From positions 46,382,215 through 46,446,214 of the forward strand of contig OX421497.1 of assembly GCA_949126835.1 (NCBI GenBank): 64,000 nucleotides of DNA, in the 5' to 3' direction. Within the stretch, counting starts at the first letter, position 1, and every line of letters starts with the position of its first letter. The DNA is from Anisus vortex (lineage: Eukaryota; Mollusca; Gastropoda; Planorbidae). This document shows positions 11,801 to 24,900 of this stretch, one piece after another. A program made the translations under genes and the position numbers. The notes under the pieces were generated by a model. The model searched no databases. It was not told where the DNA came from and worked only from the letters and a program-made list of their open reading frames with translations.

Positions 11801-14800
11801 TTGATTCTACTTTCAACTTTCCACTCGCAATCAACACATCTTTTATCTGCTGTGTCAACACAGTCCTCGATGGTGTAGTTTCAGTAACTTCTATCTTTAA
11901 GATCTCAGCGATCTCTTTTAACTTCTTTATTGATAAAGTTTTCAAAACTTCTTCTTCTGGATTTTCAATAAATTCCATTCTTTAGTTAAGAGATTTATAA
12001 AATGGTAAATTTTTCCAACTTACGTTTTTCCAATCGGAAGAATGAATTCAGCGTTATTAGGCTTGCTCAGTAGGTCACGGCTTTACACACAACACAACTT
12101 GAATATATGCTTCACTATACAACTATATCGGACGAAGCCCGCAAACTGTTATGGCCCTCTATATGATGACTATTATTACGACTCGTTAAATCGGATTCAA
12201 TGAATATAGTTGTATTTTTATTAGAAGTCTCTAGATTCTGCTAATCTGTAGCCCAAGCTAGGGGTTCCTTGACTGACAGGTCTATGCAGCAATGTAGTTA
12301 TATTCGTGATAATTATCTTCAACACCTTTCTCAACAATGATAGATCAAACAACTCCAGTTGTTGAATAAACAATTTTATTTAAATTGTAGACTCAATATA
12401 AACGATCAATAAACTTCATCAACTGATGGCAACATAAGTTTCAATACAATGGCATACAATATACAAATGAATATAGCGACTTCACTCTACAAACGTTTAA
12501 ACTGAACTAACTTTAAGGAGGTCGGGACTTAACAAAGAAAACTATCATCGAAGATTCTACAGGGTCTTAATACGCATTTTAACCTCTTTCTCTATAATTA
12601 CTACGATCCAGAATTATCCTCCAATTTCCACGGGATTTGAACGAATTATTTTATTTAAACTGCCCTCAGGGCATAAAGGTCAAACCTTGGTCGCTTTGGA
12701 CTCTGATACGCACTTGTTAAGAGGTCAATGCCTTACTACGTCATTCCTCTATGACCGATATTCGTAACAATGTCTTTAGTGTCTAGATGTATCTTTAGTT
12801 TTTAAATGTGTCTTCAGTGTTTAGATTTGTCTTTAGTGTTTCGATGTGTCTTTAAAGTTTAGATAAGTCTTTAGTGTTTAGATGTGACTTTAGTGTTTCG
12901 ATGTTGTTTTTTTTGTGTTTAGATGTGTCTTTATTCTCTATTTATTATCTTTATTGTCTTTATTATCTAGCTGTATCTTTAGTGATTTTAATCTTTAGTG
13001 TTTAGATGTGTCTTTGGTGTTTAGATGTCTCCTAAGTGTTTAGATGTGTCTTTTACCTTTAGATGTATCTTTTACGTTTAGATGTGTCTTTTACGTTTAG
13101 ATTTGCCTTTTAAGTGTAGATGTGTCTTTTACGTTTAGATGTGTCTTTTACGTTTAGATATATCTTTAATGTTTAGGTGTGTCTTTTACGTTTAGATGTG
13201 TCTTTAATGTTTAGGTGTGACTTTTACGTTTATATGTGTCTTTTACGTTTAGATGTGTCTTTAATGTATAGGTGTGTCTTTAATGTTTAGGTGTGTCTTT
13301 TACGTTTAGATGTGTCTTTTACGTTTAGGTGTGTCTTTGACGTTTAGATGTGTCTTTTACGTTTAGAAGTGTCTTTTACGTTTAGATGTGTCTTTAATGT
13401 TTAGGTGTGTCTTTTACGTTTAGATGTGTCTTTAATGTTTTAATGTGTCTTTTACGTTTAGATGTTTCTTTAATGTTTAGGTGTGTCTTTTACGTTTAGA
13501 TGATCTTTAATGTTTAGGTGTTACTTTTACGTTTAGATGTTTCTTTAATGTTTAGGTGTGTCTTTTACGTTTAGATGTGTCTTTTACGTTTAGATTTGCC
13601 TTTTACGTTTAGATGTGGCTTTAATGTTTAGGTGTGTCTCCTACGTTTATATGTGTCTTTTACGTTTAGGTGTGTCTTTAATTTTTAGGTGTGTCGTTTA
13701 CGTTTAGATGTGTCTTTTACGTTTAGATGTGTCTTTAATGTTTAGATGTGTCTTTAATGTTCAGGTGTGTCATTATTCTCAAGGTATGTCTTTAGATGTG
13801 TCTAGTTTTTACATGTGTCATTAGTGTATTGATGTGTCTTTAGTGTTTGGATGTGTCTTTAGTATCAAGATGTATCTTTAATTTTTAGATGTGAGTTAAT
13901 TTTGAGATGTGTATTTACTGTGTCTTTATTTTCTAGTTATGTCTTTAGTGTCTAGATGTTTCTTGAGTGTTTAGATGTGTCCATTATGTGTATATTTATC
14001 TTTAGCGTCTAAAAGTATCATTAGTTTTAAGATGTATCTTAAGTGTTTAAATGTGTCCTTATTCTCTATGTACATTCTTGGTGTTTAGATGTGACTGTAG
14101 TTTTAAGGTGTGTCTTTAGTCTGTAGGTGTCTCTTGAGTGTTTTGTGTGTGTTTGTAATGTATAGGTTTAACACTTAGGTTAAATAAACCAGTATAATTG
14201 TTAAAATAGTGGTCTTAACATTTATTGCCTACTTTTAAATCACTCGTGAATTACATGCAAACTATAAATATAACTATTACCATATACATAGATTTGTGCA
14301 ATGTAGGCTTTTTTTTCAGATAACGTTTTCAGATGCCTACAGAAATTGTGTGCAGCCAGACCCCGGGAAATATGCCTTTAATCAGACCTGCAGCAGTTAT
14401 TCACAGTGTAGGACAGAACACTGTATTAACCAAAGTTGTTCATGTGAGACAGACTCATTCTACGACTCCACCAGCACGCTCTGTGTTAAAAGTAAGACTA
14501 CGTTCTCCGATTAAATGTTTTTGTTTTGTACATCCATCAAACCAGAGTGTTGAGCTTTTTTTGTGAATGAGGAGTGGGCCCTTTCAAACTACATAGCATA
14601 GGTCTCTAAATTACGTTTGCTTCTGGAATGGGTTGCCTGATCAGGTTGGAAAACCGAAATCATAGCATACTTTTTTTTAATCACAATATTATTAGACTTA
14701 ACAATTATGCATTTGCAATGAATAACTGTATTTCTTTCTTAAAAGGCACATCTCATATTAAAAGAAGTTCAATTTACTTTGATAAGATTTTCCGGTATTA

Positions 14801-17800
14801 TTAATTATTATAAAAATCTGTTTACTAAAAATATAATCTGATGATCCAATGATTCAGTATGTATTTTTGTTTTTCAGTTGACTTTAGTTTTATTAAGAGT
14901 GACTATTTCAAAAATATTTAGAAACCTAGTCTAGAAGTAGCAACCAATTCTAAAAGAAGCCACCTTCTATTGAGTTTAAAGGAAACTGTGTAGTCCACAC
15001 ATTATTACAATTACATTAAACTATATCGAACGTTTCTCTTTTAAATGAATACTACAGTTGTTGTTGCCGCATCTTTGAGTATGGAATGTATGGATAAATA
15101 TACGATTACGCCAATGCCTTGTTTCAATTTGTTTTTTGCAGAAAGTAAATCTATCCGGAATAATGCTGGTGATTGTGGCTACATGGGTAGCTATACTGGC
15201 CTCATTCTTGGTTCTTTAAATAGCTGGACCATTTATGGACCACCAGATATTTACGTCACATTGGTGTAATGTATTAAAAATAATTATCGGCTTTTATATT
15301 TCGATTCTGAACTTGGCTTGAGATTTTGATCATTATCATAATTTTTAATATAACTTTTAAATTCGAAAAAATAATAATTTAAAAACCCTATGGGTTCTTC
15401 TTGCGGTAGGCCACAAGATATAGAAATACTGAAATTATAAATAGTTTCTAAGATAACTATGTTTATAGCATGTTTATAAAACAGGTTTTTCCTTTAAGAG
15501 CTTTTTAATATCAACACCTGATTATGAAATTCTTGCGTTGGTTTGTAGTGGTTACACGCAATTCTAAGGCTAGAAGGCTAAACACCTTATCTCTGCTTTG
15601 CTAATCTTGTCTTGATATAATAGATATCAATGACACTACATGGCCACAGAAACAGGTGAAGACTACATCACGCTAAGATCAATGTTGGTCCCGAGGGTAC
15701 TTTACTTACTTACATAAGTACTATAAATGCTCTCATAGCCAAAGATATGAATAAATAAATAATATTAGTAAATAATGCAGATTTGGTTCCTTGACCTTAA
15801 CATTGTCTTTAACATTAATAATAACATTAGTAAATAAAATAAATTGTTACCAAAAAAGTAATGGATGTCACAGTACATTCCTATCCACTGGAGATTATCA
15901 CAAAGTATGCGTCAACAAAGGATGAGTTACAAGTCATTGCAACAATAAGAAATATGGAGAGTAAACAAATACGATAAACTATTTGTAAAAATACAAATTG
16001 TTGTTGTTGTTTTTTTATAAAAATTTCTTTTTGATTCTAGTTTGTTGGAAATAGACATGAACCCAAGTTCTTGCTTCAGTAACTATGTGGAGATCCTAGA
16101 CTACAATACAACATTACTAAACAGAACGTGCACACGGTTAGACTCTGTAAGAGTTCTAGCCTCGAGATCTAATTATCTGTATGTTTATTACTTGGCAGCT
16201 TCTAGTCCACACAAAGGGTTTAAAGCACTCTATTTTATAAGAAGTAAGGGTTGTCGAATTTTTAACTTCACATACCTGTTTTGTTTTTATTGGCTGTAAT
16301 AAATTAAACAGAAATCTGGCTCGCTTATGTACCCATGGTCGGCGAATTGTGGAAACCATGAGTACGCTTGCATCAATAGAACACCGGCGGGCTAACACAC
16401 GGAGGACAGCGAATTCGCTGTCTCATTGCATTGCATTGCGGGGGAGAAAGCAATGTGAGCTCAAGTCCCGCCCCAACCTCACCCTGGTGCCTGGATGTCC
16501 AGACGTATATCTGGAAATTTGTGCCACCGGGCGATAGTGCAGGTATACGAGCAAGCCCGTAAAATAATGGTCCGCTGGAAAATGCGAGTGGGTTTCACTC
16601 GGACAGAACCTTGATGTTCCCCCTACTACCGGTCTACCCAGTTACGCCCTGGACGTAAGATCCGGAATTATTGAAGAGAACTCTGGCTAAACATAAAGTA
16701 CATTTAATTTATAAAAACATGTTTATTTCTGATTGTTAATTACCAAATAAAACAATTTGTATGATCGAAAGTAAAACCAAATGGTTGAGCCGTATACTTG
16801 TTTATTCATTTGATTGGTGGTTATGGAAAATACATATTAAATAATATAGATATAGGAGGAAAAAAAACAGACATAGATAAACAGGAAAGCTATATGGAAG
16901 AAGGCAGATAGATGGGTAGTTTAGATAATTTTATATATATATATATATATATACAGAGAGAGAGAGAGAGACATAACGTTTAAAAGTCACAGTTTATTTT
17001 AATTGTTTACTCTCAAGGTAAGAATAGTTATTTAACTGAATCTTCTGGATATATAGCAAGCCCAGGATATCCTGCTTCATATTACATTAATATGAACTAC
17101 ACTTGGCATATCGCTGCAAAACAAGGACAAGTAATTTCTATAAGGTAACTATGAGAGACTAAGAGAGTGGAATTGAACCGAGTTTCTAGAAATTTTATAA
17201 TATAGATCTAGTATAGCCATGCAAATGTTTTATTACAACTGAAATGTTATAAACTTTTGCTTAATGTACCAACTAATTGGTTAATTCATTTCGAGAATAG
17301 TGGCTTAGGCCTATATTTAAAATTATTTTTTAGCTAGTGTGTTAAGAGCTCTGACGTTTACTGTGAACCACATAATAAATATATACCTATTCTGTGCTGT
17401 GAACTGCTGGAAAACATAAGATATTCACTTATATCTTGGTTTTAAATAAGCACATATTTTATACAACGAAATCAATATCAGCTAAGACTATAATATAAGA
17501 TAAGATAATAAGATGTACCGCTTGCTTTAATATTTCTGCTATTTGATAACTCGAATATCTTCTCTTGGGAATTAGCAAGCGGTCCATCTTATTATAGTCT
17601 TTGATTTCAGCGAAGATTGAGGGAGTTCTTGGGTGTGTGTGTGCTCAGCAACCACGGAGGATATAGGGCCTATATGTGCCAGGGTTTCTGTGGGCTGAGG
17701 TGGGATCGGCCATTTGTCCTTACTCACTGTCGTGGGGTCACGAGCCAGTGGAAGAGGTGGAATTAACATGGAGCAAAAGGTTCCAGTAGATTATTCCCCG

Positions 17801-18914
17801 GGTCGCTGTCTAATTCTTCGAAATATGATGCACCGTTTATAGAGAGAACATAGAATATTTATATTGGTTTTCCGACATATCTGCGTGGCTGGCACAGATT
17901 GCTGATATGAATTAGAATAAAATTAGCTCAACACGAACAATCAAGGCACTACACTCAATGTAGGCAATCAGTCAACTGCAAGGATGAATTTATCTGATAA
18001 TTTATTCAATTGGAAGGAGCAAATCTCGCACTCCGACTATACTAACTAAGTAGAAGAAATGAATTTCGATCAAAGAAAATGACAAATATCCTTGGCTAAG
18101 TAGGACAACAGTAACAATAGTACTTAATTGTATAACAACAAATGACTACATTATTATTTCTCTATATACTAAAGAGCCTAAAAACCTAAGACCTTAAACT
18201 ACACGACAACGCGCTTCTGAAGCCCAAAGATAACTGTTAGTTTTTGGACACCTCGAGAGTGTCCTAATCTAAGGTGTAGGGGTGTGGATGAGTATTCTTA
18301 TTGGTTGCGCCAATGATCTGTCACTGACTTAGGGGGATGGGTGGGGCTTATAACATACAAAAGTCGCCAATCATCTGTCACTGACTTAGGGGGCTGGGTG
18401 GGGCTTATTACATACAAAAGTCGCCAATCATCTGTCACTGACTTAGGGGGGTGGGTGGGGCTTATAACATACAAAAGTCGCCAATCATCTGTCACTGACT
18501 TGGGGGGTGGGTGGGGCTTATAACATACAAAAGTCGCCAATCATCTGTCACTGACTTAGGGGGGTGGGTGGGGCTTATAACATACAAAAGTCGCCAATCA
18601 TCTGTCACTGACTTGGGGGGTGGGTGGGGCTTATAACATACAAAAGTCGCCAATCATCTGTCATTGACTTAGGGGGCTGGGTGGTGCTTATAACATACAA
18701 AAGTCGCCAATCATCTGTCATTGACTTAGGGGGCTGGGTGGGGCTTATAACATACAAAATTCTATGAGATAAGTCATTTTGGATTTTGGGAGGGAGAGGT
18801 AGAGGATCGAACACTCACCACCCACCGTCGGCTCTTGTACACAGGGGAACTTGAACGGCAATAAAAGAAAGTCATTACTAACTGTCAGGTAGCGTAATAT
18901 TTTCTGACCGTGGT

Positions 18915-18951
<37 letters not shown>

Positions 18952-21900
18952 GAAGGAGAGAATAGTTCGAAGGAATCCGGTTACGCTAATGACTCATGGG
19001 GACACTTATCAGTTATCAAGGGGAAATGTAGCGATGTAGATAAAGATATTAATCATAGAAAATGTACATACATAGACATAGATATAAATTGCAATCACAC
19101 ACCTCTTTCTTTTTAAATAGCACCGCTAAAGTCAATATCGATGTATTGTTTTTAACAAGTTGAAGCTATTTGAGTAACTGTGCCGTTGCGATAGGCTGAG
19201 TAGTTTGGCTAAAGAAACGTACTACTTATAAAACTCTGAAGAATCAAGTTAACACAAATATCAATGAATATATATATATATAAGATATATACACATATCT
19301 TACAAAGAACTAACTCAAACTAACAATGCAAAGTACTTAAGAGTAATAATAAATGATAAGTTATCTTGGAATCCTCATATTGATGAAGTAATTTAAAAAT
19401 CAAACAAAACATTAGGGTTCATGAAAAGGAACTTTTAGTTAGGCCTATTGTTACGTCTCGCTGTCTAGGGTAGGCAGTTATCTAAATGACTTCTTGGTCC
19501 CTCAAAGAATCTTGAACGTTCTTATAATGACACGCCTACCAACTTTCATCAAAACAATTTAGAAAGAGCAATAACTATAACTTTTAATTTAACATATCAC
19601 AGAGCTTAACACAAGTCCATCAAAATAATTTAATTTAAGAATAAAACACAAGTTGTAGTAAACACAGCCTAACCAGTCTCTCACTACACTCTATTATATA
19701 ACAAACAAAAAATCTACACACAGAATGGTCAATTGGACAAGGGTCACTTAGGGTCACCCAAAGGACTGTGACCATCAGTTTACAAAGGGGGAAGGTAATC
19801 ACAACTAAATAAAAAAACAAGAGAGTTAAATAAGTATAGCCTTTTATACATCACACTATACTAGCATATGCATCATCTGTATTGGACCCATCAACTAAAG
19901 AAACATTAACAAATTATAACAAATTCTGAAAAGAGCGGCAAGGTTCATAACTAGCGAATATTCACAGCTGACAAGAGTAACACCAATAGTTAAATCACTA
20001 AACCTAGAAACACTAGAGGCCAGAAGGGCAAAGAGTAAAGTAGTAATAATGCATAAGGCATTTAACTCTAATTCAGAAATACAACCCAATAACAACCTGT
20101 TGTAATGCTCAAATAAACATAAGAAAAAAAACACTTTTCTTATCCTTAATGCGATAACAAATGTATATAAGTATTATTTATTTCCCGAGTGGTATTCGGG
20201 CATGGAATGGGTTGCCTGAACAAACCAGGAAAAACCAGTAACTTAAAATCATTTCAACATTTATAAAGATGCAAGACTAGAATCGGACCACGGATGAGCG
20301 TAGGACGCAATAATCTTCTTTATAGAAAGAGCGTTTGTAATACCGGGTATATAAGATAAGAGCACATTGTGAATATTTACTTAATTTTCATATAACATGT
20401 TTTTCTTTAGAATACTCATCGACGTTGAAAGTAGCTATGACTATGTAACTATATATGATGCACCATTGCCATCTACAACATATTTACAAAAGTTGACTGG
20501 TAATATGTCGATGCAAAACATCATTACCACCACCAACAATATGTTTATAGAATTTACAACAGACTCCAGTATAAATAAAGAAGGATTTAGTGCAACTTAT
20601 GATATGTTTGGTAAGTTAATTACTATATAATCTTCTCTTTATATTGCAATCATATTGCTAAATTTGTATTTGTAAGAAAAAATATTTTTCAAATTATCTA
20701 CCAAACGCCAATATTTTGTAAGGGAGGATAAGAAAAAAACAAGACATTTACCCTATATTGCATGAATTTAGGTTTAAAGTGCAAACAAAATTTCATTGTA
20801 TTTTTTTGTTCATCTAATAATCTAATGGATAAAGAACATTTTTTTAGTAAATATTTATTTGGGTCGTTGCATTTTTGCAACTACGTACAAACGAGCAATT
20901 TTTTTATGTGAACAAAGGAAAATTTAAATTGTTGCATATTTAGTTTGTATATAGATCTACTTTGGATTATGTCATTGTTAATCATGCGTTTCTAATTACT
21001 TATATTTTGTTGTTTTCAATGCAGTTGAGTATATGAATTCCTGTAGTTATTCTGATAAATGCTTACCTGGATTTACCTGTATTGGAAATATCTGTCAATG
21101 TTCATCCAGTCAGTATTATGACCGAACAGCCCGAACATGCAGAAGTAGTAAGTTAGTGGTATACATGTAGATAGAGATGATTCTGTAGATATTTAATATT
21201 TCTGTTTCTAGTTATTATTTTTTTTATGACAGAACAATCATATTTTAAGTATAGGTCTAACTAATGTTTGGTATCATTTAAGTTTCATGTTTTTATTATA
21301 CAACCCACGATCCTTATTGATCAAGACGGGGATTCCATGATAAATGTTTTAGTATATAAAGGATTACCCTGGGTACTCTAAACAGGATTCTTTTGTGTGT
21401 GTAAGGTCAATGCCCAATAACATTTTTTTTCAAATATATTAACCTATATACTTGTGTAATATATCAGTACTGTATATCGACTTTATTGTCCTAAATATAA
21501 ATATATTATATTAGGCGTACATCTACATTATAATCTTCGTTTTTTTAATATATTTCTATTAGGAGAATCATATATATGTAAATCTAGAATATTAGGGAAA
21601 TTCAAAGATAATATGAATGTGTTGTGGAGCTCTTAATTATAAATTATTGCTTTTGATTTCAAATCATTGATAACAACAGTAAGCTCTATGCCCATAAGAA
21701 ATTCCTCCAAGGTCCTACAATTCAAAGCAAATTTGAAAAACATAGTACATTTTATCAAATCATTTTGTAAAATATAGGACTATAATACTGATAGCCCTAA
21801 TACTTTATGATACAATTATTTGGATAATTTTTGTGTTATAATTTCACTCTCGTCTTGAAGAAATTAAAAGTGGACGCTTTCATGTAATAAACAAAGATGT

Positions 21901-24900
21901 TTGCAGTAAAGGCAAACAATGTCACATTCTCTTCATATTATCATAATACTCTTAATATTTGAATTAATCAGAGGTCTCTCACGGCATCAGATGCAATGTC
22001 TCTGAAGAGTGTGTATCAGGGTTGACATGCTCCAGTGGTGTTTGTGGTTGCCCAACAACTCAATATTACGACCTGAAAAACAATTATTGTACAAGTAGTA
22101 AGTACACATTTGAAAAAACACGCACAAACATTTTCGATATTTTACGTTGAAATTTTTCAATCAGATGATAGCCAAAGGAAAAGGAAAATTTCGAGAAGAT
22201 TGGCTGAGTTAAAAAATAGACTAGTTACATGAGCAAAATAGTGATAGTCGTTATTGACTTATCAGACGGTTCTTCTAAATAGATTTTAAAATTTCTCTAA
22301 AATATACCAAAAACAAATCGGACGAGCCTTCCCGCTCTGTCGTGCAGGGAGTAACGCTGTTAGGGCATGGACCAAAGAGAAAAAGAAACACAAAGGTCCT
22401 GTCTGAGACTAGGCACCAAGAGTAACATAGGATACGGACTCCACAGTTGCATGCCCTACTCTACATCTCCCCACCTGTGGAATTCCCCTTGGATCATTAT
22501 CGTGGTGGCTCGCTCGTATACCTGTACTTCCACCCGCTAGCACGATATCCAAAATATAGGTCTGGGCATTCAGGCAACAGGGTGGGTTTGAGACGTACTG
22601 TTGCGCTCATTGCTTCCTCCCCACCGAGGCTCGGTGCTTTACGAGGTGCGATGAGACCTTGGGCGCGCAATAGGGGCTGTCCCCCATGCGTTAGCCCGTC
22701 GGTGTGTTTTGCATGTGAACGTTTAAGCGGTTTACATAGTCTCTGAGGCCATTGTGTTCAGAATTAACTTCTAGATAGAAGATTATTACGTCCTAAGCCA
22801 TCCTGCATGGCGGCACGGATTGGTCGGCGGTAGGGTTAGAACTCGGGCCATTTTTTAACAGTCCGGTTTACTAACCACATGACCGGCCATTACGTTAAAA
22901 AACATGACTTTAAAAATAAAAAAGAAAGTAATTCAAAGCTTTCGTTTAAATTAGTTTATTACCTGTAGCATGCATAAATCTAATTAATGAAATCTTTCTA
23001 GAAGCGCTAGCACTTTATTTCAGTGTGTAAAAAAAACTAGAAATACATGTACATTTCTTGAACTGGCAACTGATAATTAACTGTTTCTTAATATATCTTT
23101 TCCTAATCAAGATTATAACTTTGTTTTTAAGAGCGATATTTTGGCAACACTTGCAGTATTCCTGAAGAATGTATGCTAGGCCTAGTTTGTTACAACTCCA
23201 TCTGCCGCTGCCCTGTAAGTGACTACTACACTGGTTCTACTTGCAAATCAGGTAAATATAATAATAGATTAGCTCCGTATTGTAAGGGGCATCACATAAA
23301 ATACAAATAGAGTGTTATTAGCGTCATAAGGCGTCGCCAAGCCTCCACCGAACTCAATATGAAGATTTACAAAACATTTCTACCAAAAATTAATACGTGG
23401 TAAACATTGATGTAGTAACTTATTAGATTTCCAAATTGGTGAACTACTTTGTTTTATATTTAGCAAGTTTTAATTGCAAACTTTTAATTAGATCTACTTT
23501 TAAATAAAGGTCCTTAATTTTCATGTTTGGTATAAACTTGATTGGACTTAAACATCGACTAAAAGCCTAACAATCTCCAACGGTCCAGCTTTCAAGTGCC
23601 ATCTCTCAAGGATAGGTCTCAACAGACACAGTCAATTTTTCAGGGCTGGCCAAATCACAGGAGCGCAAATCTAATCGTCTTTCGAGACTATGGAGCCAAT
23701 GATATGCATACATACATATATATATATATATTTATTAATTAATTTATCTATTTGTTTAATGTACAGGAGTACCTTATGGACAGTCTTGCACATCTCAAGT
23801 TTTCTGCGTTCAAGATTTGTCTTGCACTTCCGGTGTCTGCAGCTGCTCATTAAGTCTGTATTTTGATCGAACTTCCAGGACCTGCAAAAATAGTCAGTTC
23901 TAATTGTTCCAATACCAAACGTCTGAATAAGAAAATATTTGTGCAATCTTATGTTTGCTTACATAATTTAGTCAACTAAACAAAATGCGACATAGAATAT
24001 GTTGTTAATAGTTATCCGTTTATGTAGACTAGTTTGCATGCACACAAACCATTTTTAAAATAACAACACAGAAAGAAAAAAAATCTACATTTTTAATTTA
24101 AATTACTATTTGGAAGTTTAACCTTGTTTCAAATGGCGTTGAATTAATTAAGATAAGATAAGATAAAATTGCTTTATTGATTCAAATAAATGGAAATTTG
24201 ACTTGATAACATAAATTCCGTCTTTCAGCATACCTAAAACAATATTAAAGAACCATTTGTACTCAAACACAATATACATTGTGGGTAACAGTTTAGGGTT
24301 TATTGTATTTATTAGAACCTAGCTCTTAATAACTAATTATAACTTAGGTGGCATTTAGGCTTATTAGTTTCATGACTCATTCTTTCTAATAAAATTTAAG
24401 TGCCTATTGAAAAGGATTTTCGAAAAAAGACGCCATTCGGAATAGTTTCATACCAGTGTGAAGTTTAGGAGGGGAATAAAAAAATAACAAAAACAAATTA
24501 TGACCTACTAAACCTATATTTAGCCACTTTGTTAAAAAATGAGTACCGGGTAAAGATTCAAAACACGTGGCAATAGGAATTTATACAACAAGAGTCGCCA
24601 ATTATAATTAATGATCTCACGTCCCTTTGCTGTCGGGAATGAAATACCACAAATGGCTACGAGATTTGGATTTTTTTTCCCCCCAAATAAAACACACACA
24701 CATATATTTAAGTGCTTCTATTAAACTAATTACTTTATAGTTATGTTTAATAGTTTGACGTCATTTATGAACACGAATACAATGGCCCGCGTCTTTAATC
24801 TGCAATCTCCACACGTTGCATCCACGTGTTTTCGTCCATCCTTAATCTTTATTGGATGTTTCGGATACTTTCAACCTAATGTCAACCCATATCAAGCTAG

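Larger units (their letters stand above)
6358..12769 (-). mobile_element. LTR retrotransposon, gag-pro with partial integrase, no RT
   Basis: The element is 6412 bp. Both LTRs are 623 bp, start TGTTATGG and end TTCGTAACA. The flanks carry the 4-bp duplication atgt (6354-6357 and 12770-12773). On the element strand I see a purine tract beside the 3' LTR and a gag/protease ORF joined to an integrase fragment. No YxDD reverse transcriptase or RNase H of an LTR element is present. It is a Ty3/gypsy-like deletion derivative sitting antisense in intron 1 of gene A. The LTRs differ at only two positions that I could find, so it inserted recently and was presumably mobilised in trans. Confidence 0.88.

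Noticed and set aside
15045..15269. open frame starting at 15045 as an independent small gene
   Set aside because: Its C-terminal part is gene A exon 3, bounded by a good acceptor at 15141 and a donor at 15265; the upstream part is intron.
15142..16243. frameshift between the CUB1 halves of gene A
   Set aside because: The nearest obvious donor breaks frame, but the adjacent donor GT|GTAATG restores it and aligns with gene B, so no mutation is needed.
18298..18814. Open frames with a repeated 19-residue motif
   Set aside because: They come from the 57-bp tandem array and lack any unique part.
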